From assembly GCA_017303655.1 (NCBI GenBank), contig JAFLCE010000021.1, positions 1 through 50,582 of the forward strand: DNA of 50,582 nucleotides. Direction: 5' to 3'. Each line of letters starts with the position of its first letter. The stretch's first letter is position 1. A program made the translations under genes and the position numbers. The DNA comes from Anaerolineae bacterium. Its GTDB lineage: Bacteria > Chloroflexota > Anaerolineae > Anaerolineales > Villigracilaceae. This document shows positions 32,273-41,212 of the stretch, in pieces. Under the pieces are notes generated by a model that saw nothing but the letters and a program-made list of their open reading frames with translations, was not told where the DNA came from and ran no database searches.

Positions 32273-34819
32273 ATGTCTGATACCAGCGGAAATGCCTCAG
32301 AGAAAAAAATTGACCCGGCGGATAATCCCATTCCGGTGTCGAAAGAACCGGTGAGCAAACTTCAACCCAATCCAGACTCCGATTCCAATCAGGTCATGGA
32401 TCCGGTTCTGCCCACGCCCAAAGTGGATGCGAACACCTCCGCCTCAACTCCGCCCCCAGACCTGGCAGCCAAACCTCAGGCGAGTAATACCGCTCCAGAA
32501 ACTTCGACAACCCAAGCAGCAGCTGGAGATCCGCTAGCCAAAGTACAGGGTGAACAGACCAAAACATCGAAACGGCAATCGGATGAAAAAGACAATGACT
32601 CCGACTTCGTCGGCAAGGAACATAAGTACTTGCGGGCTGAGATTCGTCCGCATGCGTTTGTGGTGATGCCGTTCGGTAAGAAAAAGGGCGTCAACGATCA
32701 GCCATTCGACTTCAACGCCATCTATAAGCTATTGATCAAGCCCGCCATCGAAGCTGCCGGATTTGAACCCTTCCGTGCCGATGAAGAAACCTCTTCTGGC
32801 GATATCCTGACCGATATGTTCCAGGAACTTTTGCTGGCAGACATGGTCGTGTGTGACCTGAGCATTGACAATGCCAATGCCTTCTATGAATTGGGCATTC
32901 GGCATGCGTTGCGAAAACGAGGTGTGGTTCACATTCAGGCAGGGCGTGCCTACATGCCTTTCGACATCTTCAATGTACGCACCCTGCCCTATCACATCAC
33001 CCCCGAAGGGCTGCCAGACCCCGAGCACATCCGCAACGACATCAAAGCCATTGCAAGGTTGATCAAAGACACCGGCGCATCCGACCGCGACATGGTCCAC
33101 AGCCCGATCTACAATCTACTCACCGGCTTGAACGAGCCCAACCGAAAAGACCTGCAAACCCATCTGGCAACGGGCTTCTGGCGCGAATATGAAGAATGGA
33201 AAGACAAAGTCACTGTCGCGCAGCGTGATAAGCACATCGGCGATATTCTGCTTTTGACCGAAGAAATTAAGAACCCGCTTATCCGTGAAGAAGCCATCGG
33301 CAATGTTGGCAATGCGCTGGCAAAACTTGGGCGCAATGAGTTGGCATTAAAACAATATCGCGAAGGCATTGAAGTAAACCCTACGAATGTAGAATTCCGC
33401 CGCGAAGAAGCCTTTCACCTGAACCGTGTAGGGCGCGTTAACGAAGCCATCGTCAAATTGGAAAGTATTCTGACCGATTACCCCGATGACACCAAGTCGA
33501 TTTCGTATTTAGGACGCATTTACAAAGAAATGTGGACGAGCTCATGGGACAAGATCCGCGAGAAAAACAAACGTCTAAAACAGGCGTTCAATACCTATCA
33601 CTGGCTGATCCAGTCCATTGATATTTATCTCAAAGGCTTCCAGGTTGACCTGCGTGATTACTATCCCGGCATCAATGCCTTCACCCTTTCCATGCTCGCC
33701 ATACATCTGGCAGACCGCTACGACAGCAAGAAAACACCCGACCCGGATATCACCCGCATCCGAAAATTGCTCCCAGGTCTGCGAGATACCCTGCGTTTCA
33801 CCCTCGAAGGCAAGATCAGCATGGAGCAGGAAAAAACAGATTATTGGACCCTCGCTTCGTTGGCAGAACTACGCCTGCTGACCTCCAATGACATATCCGA
33901 AGTGGTGCGGACCTATCGCAAGGCAGTCGCAGCACTGCGCCGCGATGTCTTCTCACTGCGATCCTCCTTGCAACAATTGGAAACCATTCACTCCCTTGGT
34001 GTACGAACTGAATATGTTTCCGCCTGTATCGAGTTGGTCAAAGAAGAGATCCGGCAAGCCAGCACAGGCGATGCTGCCGCGGCTGAAGTTACAACCCGCA
34101 ATGGCAAAACCAAAGCCTCTGGTGCCCGAGGGCTTATCTTCACCGGCTACATGGTGGACTTTCCCGGAAAAGATAAAAAAGCGTTCCCGGCTGAAAGAGA
34201 AAATGAGATTCGCCAGGAAATACGCAAGCGGGTCGAAAAATTCAAACCACAGCCGCAAGATCGCGCCTTCGTGGCAGGGCTTTCTGCCGGTAGCGAAATC
34301 ATCTTTGCCGAAGCCTGTGCCGAAGCAGGCATCAAGGTCAAGGCATTCCTCCCGTATACTGAATCAACCTACATTAAAAGGTTCGTAGCACCGGGCGGTG
34401 AAGCCTGGGTAGACCGTTTCTATAAACTACGCAACAACTCCTATATCGATGAGATCTATCAGAGCGAACATTTGGGTCTGCCTAAAGATGGTGATAATCT
34501 TTTCGAACGCAATGGACGCTGGGCGATCTATTCCGCGCTGGGGCGGGTGGGCATCGAAAACATACGCATGGTCGCCGTGGCAAACGAATTCGTCGGCGAC
34601 ACCAAAGACCGCGATGTGCTGCTTACCAGCTATATGATCGACATGATGCGCAACGTCGGCGGCGTGGTGGAGGAATTCATCAATCCTTCTAAATACATTC
34701 ACAACATGATCAATAGTGCCCTTGAACAACTGATCCAGGGAACTACAGAACCCGCCGACAAAAATAAAAACGTATCGCGCGTGATCAAAAAAGGCAAGGT
34801 CGACAAAAAAGAAAAATAG
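32273..34819 (+). CDS. TIR/deoxyribosyltransferase-like, TPR/DUF4071-like and SLOG-like sensor
   Basis: An 848-residue soluble protein. Residues 1-115 are disordered and Pro/Thr-rich. Residues 126-265 are a Rossmann-like domain of the TIR/nucleoside 2-deoxyribosyltransferase kind, with HAFVVMPFG at 127-135 and the conserved Glu E206 in FYELGIRHAL, the probable catalytic or nucleotide-binding residue. Residues 340-590 are TPR-like and resemble DUF4071, the TRAF-binding module of ASK1-type MAP3 kinases. Residues 618-805 form a SLOG-like domain, with a strand LIFTGYMVD, AFVAGLSAGSEIIFAEAC and KVKAFLPY. It starts at ATG 32273 after CAGGAG. Combined with the preceding SLATT gene this suggests nucleotide-signalled conflict. 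Domain names are by eye. Confidence 0.65.
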   Translation: MSDTSGNASEKKIDPADNPIPVSKEPVSKLQPNPDSDSNQVMDPVLPTPKVDANTSASTPPPDLAAKPQASNTAPETSTTQAAAGDPLAKVQGEQTKTSKRQSDEKDNDSDFVGKEHKYLRAEIRPHAFVVMPFGKKKGVNDQPFDFNAIYKLLIKPAIEAAGFEPFRADEETSSGDILTDMFQELLLADMVVCDLSIDNANAFYELGIRHALRKRGVVHIQAGRAYMPFDIFNVRTLPYHITPEGLPDPEHIRNDIKAIARLIKDTGASDRDMVHSPIYNLLTGLNEPNRKDLQTHLATGFWREYEEWKDKVTVAQRDKHIGDILLLTEEIKNPLIREEAIGNVGNALAKLGRNELALKQYREGIEVNPTNVEFRREEAFHLNRVGRVNEAIVKLESILTDYPDDTKSISYLGRIYKEMWTSSWDKIREKNKRLKQAFNTYHWLIQSIDIYLKGFQVDLRDYYPGINAFTLSMLAIHLADRYDSKKTPDPDITRIRKLLPGLRDTLRFTLEGKISMEQEKTDYWTLASLAELRLLTSNDISEVVRTYRKAVAALRRDVFSLRSSLQQLETIHSLGVRTEYVSACIELVKEEIRQASTGDAAAAEVTTRNGKTKASGARGLIFTGYMVDFPGKDKKAFPAERENEIRQEIRKRVEKFKPQPQDRAFVAGLSAGSEIIFAEACAEAGIKVKAFLPYTESTYIKRFVAPGGEAWVDRFYKLRNNSYIDEIYQSEHLGLPKDGDNLFERNGRWAIYSALGRVGIENIRMVAVANEFVGDTKDRDVLLTSYMIDMMRNVGGVVEEFINPSKYIHNMINSALEQLIQGTTEPADKNKNVSRVIKKGKVDKKEK

Positions 34820-34832
34820 TCAGGCAATGTAC

Positions 34833-34866
34833 AATGAGACCCGCCACTTACTCGGCGGGTCTCATT
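34833..34866. terminator. bidirectional intrinsic terminator between convergent genes
   Basis: 13-bp stem AATGAGACCCGCC / GGCGGGTCTCATT. Its left arm overlaps the last codons of the minus-strand gene, which reads ATG AGA CCC GCC GAG TAA. Confidence 0.85.
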
Positions 34867-35318
34867 GTTTTCTGCACTTTTTCATTCGGGTACGGCCAGA
34901 TCTCACCCTTCACGCCTCTGGCAAGATAAAAATCTCCGGCGCGCACGGTCTCTGGTCCTTCCAACGTATGCACCATGATCATGCGGTCGGCATCTCCAGC
35001 CACCACCATCGCCAGCGGAACGATCAACGTCACCGCGCGCTTGATGCACAACCCCGGGCCTGTAATAATATAGGTCTCATCGAAAATCTTCGCATCAATG
35101 GGCCATACATCTGCGGGCGCATCCAGTTCACTGATCAACATATCCCCCGCTTTAGCGGTCAGTATCGAACCCCAGGGTGTTTTCACTTCCATAAATTGTG
35201 CTTCTTCATCGCGGGGCACAAACGGCACAACCCGCCGGACCATCGCATTACGATATGGCTTGAAATCCAGTTGATCTAAAAGCGGATCATCAAACATAAG
35301 AACAAACGGTTCGGTCAT
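34848..35318 (-). CDS. PGDYG-domain-like protein
   Basis: A 156-residue soluble protein with two copies of a motif in which AGD is followed by a turn and a Trp-Pro strand: WGSILTAKAGDMLISEL then VWPIDAKIFDETY, and VRAGDFYLARGVKGEIWPY. This matches what is known of the PGDYG family, of unknown function. The start at 35318 follows AGGAGAG; the ten upstream codons to 35348 are unsupported. It is divergent from the kinase gene at 35391, with a 72-base promoter region. Confidence 0.55.
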   Translation of the reverse strand: MTEPFVLMFDDPLLDQLDFKPYRNAMVRRVVPFVPRDEEAQFMEVKTPWGSILTAKAGDMLISELDAPADVWPIDAKIFDETYIITGPGLCIKRAVTLIVPLAMVVAGDADRMIMVHTLEGPETVRAGDFYLARGVKGEIWPYPNEKVQKTMRPAE

Positions 35319-35373
35319 GAGCTCTCCTGTTGGGTCATTAAGTTGCATATATTCTAATTATAAAACAAAGGGC

Positions 35374-35394
35374 ATGAAAGGGAACACAACATGA
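35374..35394 (+). other. possible 6-codon mini-ORF coupled to the P-loop kinase
   Basis: ATG at 35374 opens a six-codon frame (MKGNTT) whose TGA at 35392-35394 overlaps the kinase ATG at 35391 as ATGA. A TATAAA at 35359-35364 lies nine bases before it. AAAGGGA inside the mini-ORF may also act as the kinase ribosome-binding site. Confidence 0.3.
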
Positions 35395-35990
35395 ATCATC
35401 TGACCGTCATCGTGGGTGCAAGCGGCGCGGGCAAGACCTCGCTGCTAAACGCGCTTTGCCAGAATAGCTCATTTACAACGGCGCTTGAACAACATGCTGA
35501 GCGTCCGTTTCAGGCACTTTTCAAAGAAGATGCCCGTTATGCACTCGCCAACCAGCTCGATTACCTCATTCACCGCAGCGGGCAGGAAAAAGAATTGCGC
35601 GATGCTCCCCAGCCTGCCTTGATGGATGGTGGACTGGACCTCGACTTCCACGGCTTCACCCGCCTCTTTCGCACTCACGGCTGGGTCAGCGCTTCTGAGT
35701 TTGACCTGTGCCAACGCTTTTATACATTCGCCCGTAGCCTGCTCCCGCCGCCAGACCTGATCATCCATCTGCACGCGGACTCACAAACCATCCGTGAAAG
35801 ACTCGCTTCCAGAAACAGAATCAATATCGCGTCTGGGGAAGATGCGCTGTTGCTTGAGTCGTACATCACTGAGTGGTTGGACACTGTCCCGGAGTCGGAC
35901 ATCCTGCGTTTGGATGTTTCTCAAGAAAGTATTGAATATCCTATCAGTGTGCCGCTTATCCTTGATAAAATTAGAAGCATACGAGGCTGA
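35391..35990 (+). CDS. P-loop deoxynucleoside-kinase-like protein
   Basis: A 199-residue P-loop protein. Walker A GASGAGKTS is at 9-17. Later IIHLHADSQTIRERLASRNR resembles the LID/DRS region of deoxynucleoside kinases and related NMP kinases. The putative substrate-contact segment (YALANQLDYLIHRSGQEKEL) fits the dNK/dGK family, which phosphorylates deoxynucleosides at the expense of ATP. Overlaps the methyltransferase start (TGA at 35988-35990, ATG 35991), so the two are coupled. The exact substrate is not determined. Confidence 0.65.
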   Translation: MNHLTVIVGASGAGKTSLLNALCQNSSFTTALEQHAERPFQALFKEDARYALANQLDYLIHRSGQEKELRDAPQPALMDGGLDLDFHGFTRLFRTHGWVSASEFDLCQRFYTFARSLLPPPDLIIHLHADSQTIRERLASRNRINIASGEDALLLESYITEWLDTVPESDILRLDVSQESIEYPISVPLILDKIRSIRG

Positions 35991-36878
35991 ATGGAAAATA
36001 TTGACGAACTAAAACACAAGGTGCAGGGGGAACCAAAATATAAGCTATCAAATGCGAATGTATTTGTGTCGGCGGGTGGTTTTTATTTTATAGATCACCT
36101 CGACCCAATGACAGAGGTCTCGCCAATCATTGATGGCAGCGGACTGACCGAAGCAGAGATTAATTATATTGAACGATCATTGCAATCGAATCCAGAGCGA
36201 TTGGAAAAGCAGATCGCGGCAGTAAAACGACATACGGAAATAGTAGGCAAACACGCCTTGGATATCGGCTGCGGCGGTGGTTTGTTTCTTGCCACCATGC
36301 AATCACAAGGCGCAAAAGTTCTCGGTGTGGAATTGAGCGATACACGGGCGCATTACTCAAAAACCAAACATGGCTTCGAGGTCATCAAACGCACCATCGA
36401 AGATGATTACTGGAAACAATTTCATGGAAGCTTTGACATTGTCACGTTGTGGGATGTGATCGAGCATGTGAATTATCCGCTTGCCACATTGCGCGCCGCC
36501 GCAGATTTGCTCAAGCCAGGCGGGGTGCTGTTGATCGATACGCCTTGCCGTGATGCCTTCTATCACCGCTTTGGCGAATTCACCTACTGGCTCACCGGCG
36601 GGTTATATCCGACCTTTTTGAATGCCATGTATTCATCCAAACCGTTTGGGCACAAACAGATTCTTTCACTGACAGAGATGAAGGGTTTGCTTGAAATAGC
36701 AGGGTTGCAAGTGGCAGAGTTGAAGACCTTTCACGAGTTGTCCTTCCCCTATCCCTTTTATTTGAAGAAACTAGTCAGGTCTGAAACTCTTGTTAAATTC
36801 CTATTGCCTTTTGTGCATCTGTTCTTCGTGCTATTTCCCATTCGCAATAAAATGCTGGCAGTTGGGAGAAAACCCTAA
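35991..36878 (+). CDS. class I SAM-dependent methyltransferase
   Basis: A 295-residue methyltransferase with the SAM loop DIGCGGG at 91-97, an acidic motif GVELS and the post-motif DVIEHVNYPLATLRAA. It belongs to the large group of O- or C-methyltransferases acting on small molecules or sugars, often within cell-surface clusters. The C-terminal ~50 residues (FYLKKLVRSE onward) include a hydrophobic run that may associate with the membrane. Starts immediately after the kinase stop and precedes the hypothetical gene at 36887 by eight bases, forming a three-gene operon. The substrate is unknown. Confidence 0.8.
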   Translation: MENIDELKHKVQGEPKYKLSNANVFVSAGGFYFIDHLDPMTEVSPIIDGSGLTEAEINYIERSLQSNPERLEKQIAAVKRHTEIVGKHALDIGCGGGLFLATMQSQGAKVLGVELSDTRAHYSKTKHGFEVIKRTIEDDYWKQFHGSFDIVTLWDVIEHVNYPLATLRAAADLLKPGGVLLIDTPCRDAFYHRFGEFTYWLTGGLYPTFLNAMYSSKPFGHKQILSLTEMKGLLEIAGLQVAELKTFHELSFPYPFYLKKLVRSETLVKFLLPFVHLFFVLFPIRNKMLAVGRKP

Positions 36879-36886
36879 AGGTTGGA

Positions 36887-37330
36887 ATGAAAGTTGCCTT
36901 TGAAGGTTATCTTGTAGACATCATCGAAAAGACGTTAAGCCAGGGCGGTACGGCATCCAAGCCAAGTCAATGTCAGTTTCTGCCTATTCGTGATCTTTGG
37001 AGTTTCCCCAAATACCCAGCGCGGACGGTCATCGTACCGGACACAGTTAATTTGATCGAAGCTGTGCGGAACTTCATCACACAAAATGAATCTCTTCTAA
37101 ACGAAGAAGATTGCTGGCTGGGCACATGGCTTCATCCGCAGACGAGGGAAGTTTATTTTGATGTTGCAACAGGGATGCAGGATCTGGATACTGCGCGAGA
37201 TGTTGCACACCAGGCAGGCATACGTGAAGGCAGGCTGGTCGTGGCAATGTATAACCCCTTACAAAATGAAACGATCTATCTCAACGAACATCTACCTGCA
37301 TCACATAAGTCAACACCTGGTGGATCATAA
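36887..37330 (+). CDS. small conserved hypothetical protein
   Basis: A 147-residue soluble protein, not recognised. The middle segment DLWSFPKYPARTVIVPD precedes a helical stretch and a strand LGTWLHPQTREVYFDVATGM. AAAGGT precedes the ATG. Its last 50 bases overlap the end of the convergent M50-like gene (37281-37330), so the two 3' ends are interlocked. Possibly linked to the methyltransferase by operon position only. Confidence 0.55.
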   Translation: MKVAFEGYLVDIIEKTLSQGGTASKPSQCQFLPIRDLWSFPKYPARTVIVPDTVNLIEAVRNFITQNESLLNEEDCWLGTWLHPQTREVYFDVATGMQDLDTARDVAHQAGIREGRLVVAMYNPLQNETIYLNEHLPASHKSTPGGS

Positions 37331-38033
37331 AAAGCGGCAGCAATAGCACGATATGCACGATATTGCTCAGCCCAAAAAGCAACGCCACCGAACGCAAGAT
37401 GGGGTCAAGCAAGGGCGCAAGGTTATTCAACATCCATCCGCCTGCCCCGGCAAGCAGCGCCAGCACAAAAAGAGCCGCCACCCATAACCCAAGCGGCAGC
37501 CAGGCGTGGCGGTCTGACTCGGAGGGCATCATGGTGCTGGAAACTGCAAAGGTGAGGTAAAACCATAAATAAAAGTCGGGCACTCTCGGCAGGAGTCCGA
37601 TGCCCATGAAGAAAAGATTCAATTGTCCGTTTTGAAATACACGCCAGAGAGTATCCAAATGCATACCGTAGATACCAGCATAGGCAATGAACAACGTTCC
37701 CGCCACGATGGGAGCTAGCCCTATGAAAGAATCCCGCACGACATCCGTCTGCTCGGTTTCGACATAACCCAACTGCAATCGTCCACCTTCAAGAGTCCGC
37801 GGAATTACGGAAAACTTGCCGGTTCGTACCCTTAGAATCTTTGCCATGAGGAAATGACTCAATTCATGCAACGTAACGCCCGGAAAGAATAGGATCGAGA
37901 ACAAGCCGATTGTCAACGGTTTGCTGCGAGTTAGTAACAGAAAAATGATCTGGATCTCACGATGCAAAAGCCGCTGGAGAAATACCAGCGGCAGAAGCAT
38001 CAAGACAAACCAGAGAAAGCCTGGGAACGACAC
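37281..38033 (-). CDS. M50-like membrane metalloprotease
   Basis: A 250-residue integral membrane protein with about six helices. HELSH at 56-60 is the zinc motif of site-2-type (M50) proteases, with the Glu and both His in a helix as expected. MPSESD at 169-174 resembles the conserved aspartate region seen in related rhomboid-free M50 proteins. It may cleave membrane-bound signalling proteins such as anti-sigma factors, but no substrate is adjacent. It begins with GTG at 38033, five bases after the stop of the preceding gene (tpiA side), and its 3' end overlaps the gene at 36887 by 50 bases. Confidence 0.65.
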   Translation of the reverse strand: MSFPGFLWFVLMLLPLVFLQRLLHREIQIIFLLLTRSKPLTIGLFSILFFPGVTLHELSHFLMAKILRVRTGKFSVIPRTLEGGRLQLGYVETEQTDVVRDSFIGLAPIVAGTLFIAYAGIYGMHLDTLWRVFQNGQLNLFFMGIGLLPRVPDFYLWFYLTFAVSSTMMPSESDRHAWLPLGLWVAALFVLALLAGAGGWMLNNLAPLLDPILRSVALLFGLSNIVHIVLLLPLFMIHQVLTYVMQVDVR

Positions 38034-38038
38034 AGGTC

Positions 38039-38491
38039 TTAGATGGGGTTCATATCAGAAGGGGGAAGGCTCTTCCCAGCAGTGTTGTTCCAGATCGCGC
38101 CGCCACCAGCCCCCAAGGCAGCCGTCAACCCGACATTGACCAGCCCCACGCAACACGCCACACCAAGCTGTGATAACCAAACTGTGACGGGGTCAGCGGC
38201 GGGAAGACCAAGCACCTGATTAAGTTGATTATTCGGGTCCTGCATCACTGCGGCATTGATCACCGAAGCGATCATTTGCCCCACAATGCCAAGTCCACCG
38301 GCAATGGCACCAGCATAGGCACCGCGTTGCACTGTAGTGAGGATGTTCTTCTCAAATACACCGGTAAGATAACCTGCTCCCAAACCGGTGAACAAGGGGA
38401 CACACAAAGCACACAAGGGACTGACGATGGACGCCCCAAGCAAAACGAACAAGAACATAACAGCACCAGAAATTAGACCAGCTTTTAACAT
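38039..38491 (-). CDS. small hydrophobic membrane protein
   Basis: A 150-residue membrane protein with three or four hydrophobic segments and a Gly/Ala/Val-rich composition (AYAGAIAGGLGIVGQMIASV). Not recognised. The start at 38491 is two bases after the tpiA stop, with AAGGAG inside the tpiA end, so it is co-translated in the glycolytic operon. The M50-like gene follows immediately. Confidence 0.65.
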   Translation of the reverse strand: MLKAGLISGAVMFLFVLLGASIVSPLCALCVPLFTGLGAGYLTGVFEKNILTTVQRGAYAGAIAGGLGIVGQMIASVINAAVMQDPNNQLNQVLGLPAADPVTVWLSQLGVACCVGLVNVGLTAALGAGGGAIWNNTAGKSLPPSDMNPI

Positions 38492-38493
38492 CG

Positions 38494-39261
38494 TTATTCT
38501 CCTTTTGCTATTTGGGATTGAGACACAATTCCAACAAAATCGTCAACCTTCAAACTGGCTCCGCCCACGAGTGCGCCATCAATATCTGGCTGGGAGAAAA
38601 ACTCAGCAGCGTTGGTAGCCGTAACGGAGCCGCCGTACAAAATGCGGATCGCCTGCGCGGTTTCCGCACCGAACAGCTCGGTCAACACCTGGCGAATAAC
38701 AGCATGCACACCTTGAGCATTCTCCGCGCTGGAGGCTTTGCCTGTGCCAATCGCCCAAACCGGCTCATACGCCACCACGATCTGGGATGCAAATTCAGCA
38801 GAGACACCCTGCAGCCCAGCTCGGGTTTGTGAAGAAACTACTTCTGCCGTCTGCCCGGCTTCATATTGTGCTAAAGTCTCCCCCACACATACAATTGGAA
38901 TCAAGCCAGCTTTTTGAGCGGCAAGTAATTTCTTGTTCACGGTCTCGTCGGTCTCGCCAAAATAAGTACGGCGTTCTGAATGCCCCAGAATAACATAGCC
39001 ACATAATTCCTTTAGCATGCCTGACGAGACTTCACCCGTGAAGGCACCTTTTTCTTCCCAGTGCATGTTCTGAGCACCGAGCCCGATATTCGTCCCGGCA
39101 AGAAGTTCATGGGCGGCGGCTAATGAAACGAAGGGCGGGCAAACTACCCGCTCCACGCCTTGCAGATCATTCAAGCCAGCCTTCAACGCAGAGAGTAATT
39201 CGCGCGTCTCTGCAATCGTCTTGTTCATTTTCCAATTTCCAGCAACAAACATGGTTCTCAT
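38494..39261 (-). CDS. tpiA: triosephosphate isomerase
   Basis: A 255-residue TIM barrel that interconverts dihydroxyacetone phosphate and glyceraldehyde 3-phosphate in glycolysis and gluconeogenesis. Motifs are clear: AGNWKMNK at the start (active-site Lys), GHSERRTYFGE (catalytic His), AYEPVWAIGTGK (catalytic Glu with the mobile loop) and YGGSV near the end. Length is typical. GAGGA precedes the ATG at 39261, and the preceding gene on this strand is the Ser/Thr kinase. Confidence 0.98.
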   Translation of the reverse strand: MRTMFVAGNWKMNKTIAETRELLSALKAGLNDLQGVERVVCPPFVSLAAAHELLAGTNIGLGAQNMHWEEKGAFTGEVSSGMLKELCGYVILGHSERRTYFGETDETVNKKLLAAQKAGLIPIVCVGETLAQYEAGQTAEVVSSQTRAGLQGVSAEFASQIVVAYEPVWAIGTGKASSAENAQGVHAVIRQVLTELFGAETAQAIRILYGGSVTATNAAEFFSQPDIDGALVGGASLKVDDFVGIVSQSQIAKGE

Positions 39262-39270
39262 TGTGCATCC

Positions 39271-41121
39271 TCATTGAATGGTTTTTAATTGTTCTTCTGC
39301 CATGGCACGCAGCCACGAGGGCAGATTTGTATCGTTTATTAGCCCTTCAAAAATCTTTACAGCCTCTTGCGTATTGCCCTTCTCAACGGCGATCTCGGCT
39401 CTTAATAAATACACCTCAGGCAGAAACTCTGCTGAACGATTGGCAGTATCGAGAGACTTCTCTGCCTCGGCAATATTGCCATTGTACAACTCATGCCGTC
39501 CACGCACGATATTCAGAAAATCAAGTTGTATTTTACCAAGTTGATCGAAAGATACGATCAGAGGAAAGTCATTGCGCGGTGCAGCTTTGTAGGCAGACTC
39601 GCGGAATGCCTCTTTGATCTCTTCATCGACCACGCCTTGCTGGGCAAGCTGCATAGGCATCACTCGTAAATACATGCCAGCAGCAAAATGCCAAGCACTG
39701 CGGGTTTTATAATCTTGAGCTGCCTTCAAATAAAATTCCTGATTTCCCGGACCCGCCAGATTGGTAGCTTGTCCATATTCTTCGGCGGCGGGTTGTTCCA
39801 AGCCTGCATCCCAAAAAGCGAGCGAAAGCTGCAAATGCGCGTTCGGGTCACCGGGATTGTTACGTACCTGTTCATACGCTGCCTGAATTTCAGGTGTGAG
39901 CACCTCTGGCGGAATCATTGTCGGGGTGGCGAGGTTTGATGGTGGCTGACCCTGCCCGGGCGGAGGAAGAGGCGTTGCATCTTGCGGTGGGGAGTCTACA
40001 AAAGGAGTCAATGTCGACGGGTCGATAAAAGGCGTGAGTGTCGCCTCATCAGGAAGCCCTACCGCGCCTTGGTTAGCAGAGTTTCGAATTGCAAACAAAG
40101 TGATGCAAAAACATAAGCTGACGATAACCCCAACACTGACCCACATCCAGGGGCTGCGCTTCTTCTTCTGACTTTTGAGCGGGTTCGGCTCCCTGGCTGA
40201 TTTTTCACTTCGTGCTTGATTCTTTGCAGGCACAACTGCTGGTGCTGAAACTGCCGAGCCCACGGTGATGGTCGTTCCGCGCATGGGCATACCAGCTTCA
40301 AGCCAGGCAGATTTGAAAGCCGCAATTAATTCTTCGACAGTGGCATAGCGATCGTCACGATTTTTGGCAAGCGACTTGAGCAATACCCGTTGGACCGAAT
40401 CTGGCACACTAGGGTTGACGCTCTTCGGCAATGGCAAAGGGGTGTAAATGTGGTCGTGAATAATGGAGAAGGGCGTATCGGCATTGAAAGGCACCTGCCC
40501 TACGACCATTTCATAGATCATCACGCCAAAGGAATAGACATCGGTTTTTCCGTCTAGGTCTTTTTTGCCCATCGCCTGTTCGGGAGAAATATATTGCGGT
40601 GTGCCCATGATCGAATCAGCAGAGAGAGTGGATTCACCCGCTTGGGCAATGCGTGCCAGCCCAAAATCTGCCAGATACATGACGTTCTCAGTCGAGATCA
40701 ATACGTTCGAGGGTTTGATATCGCGATGCAAAACTCCCTGACGATGAGCGTAGCCAACCGCCGAGCCGACTGTTTCAACGACCTGTTCGATCTCTTTGGC
40801 AGTGAGCGGTCCTGCAGACATGCGCGCCTTGAGCGTATCACCTTCAATGAACTTCATGACCAAAAAAGGGCGACCCTCGTGTTCGGCAAAATCATAGACC
40901 GGCACAATGTTAGGATGTTCCAGTTTGGCAACTACTTTGGCTTCGCGTTGAAAGCGGCTGATAAAGGTGGAGTCTTCGTTAAACGCCTGGTGCAGAACTT
41001 TCAGTGCCACATAACGGTCCAATGCGGCGTGATAGGCTTTATATACAGAAGCCATGCCCCCCTGCCCTAATTGTTCGATGACCTGATATGGACCAACATT
41101 TGCGCCCAACTTGAACGACAT
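39271..41121 (-). CDS. transmembrane Ser/Thr protein kinase with TPR-type C-terminus
   Basis: A 616-residue Hanks-type kinase. The catalytic domain (about 1-280) has GQGGMASVYKAY (P-loop), K41 (VALKVL), HRDIKPSNV with D134, and DFG with D152. A juxtamembrane Lys-rich stretch leads to one transmembrane helix (about 325-345). The extracytoplasmic part (about 410-616) is TPR-like (LQLSLAFWDAGLEQPAAEEY and further repeats). Such kinases sense external or cell-wall cues. It lies just upstream of tpiA and downstream of a small membrane protein and pgk. GGAG precedes its ATG at 41121. Confidence 0.92.
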   Translation of the reverse strand: MSFKLGANVGPYQVIEQLGQGGMASVYKAYHAALDRYVALKVLHQAFNEDSTFISRFQREAKVVAKLEHPNIVPVYDFAEHEGRPFLVMKFIEGDTLKARMSAGPLTAKEIEQVVETVGSAVGYAHRQGVLHRDIKPSNVLISTENVMYLADFGLARIAQAGESTLSADSIMGTPQYISPEQAMGKKDLDGKTDVYSFGVMIYEMVVGQVPFNADTPFSIIHDHIYTPLPLPKSVNPSVPDSVQRVLLKSLAKNRDDRYATVEELIAAFKSAWLEAGMPMRGTTITVGSAVSAPAVVPAKNQARSEKSAREPNPLKSQKKKRSPWMWVSVGVIVSLCFCITLFAIRNSANQGAVGLPDEATLTPFIDPSTLTPFVDSPPQDATPLPPPGQGQPPSNLATPTMIPPEVLTPEIQAAYEQVRNNPGDPNAHLQLSLAFWDAGLEQPAAEEYGQATNLAGPGNQEFYLKAAQDYKTRSAWHFAAGMYLRVMPMQLAQQGVVDEEIKEAFRESAYKAAPRNDFPLIVSFDQLGKIQLDFLNIVRGRHELYNGNIAEAEKSLDTANRSAEFLPEVYLLRAEIAVEKGNTQEAVKIFEGLINDTNLPSWLRAMAEEQLKTIQ

Positions 41122-41212
41122 TCGATTTCTCCAGAAATAAATTTATTCAATTATAGCCGAGCAAGAACGTCTATGGCTTTGCTTTGCAAATTGATTGTAA
41201 ACTGTCATGGAA

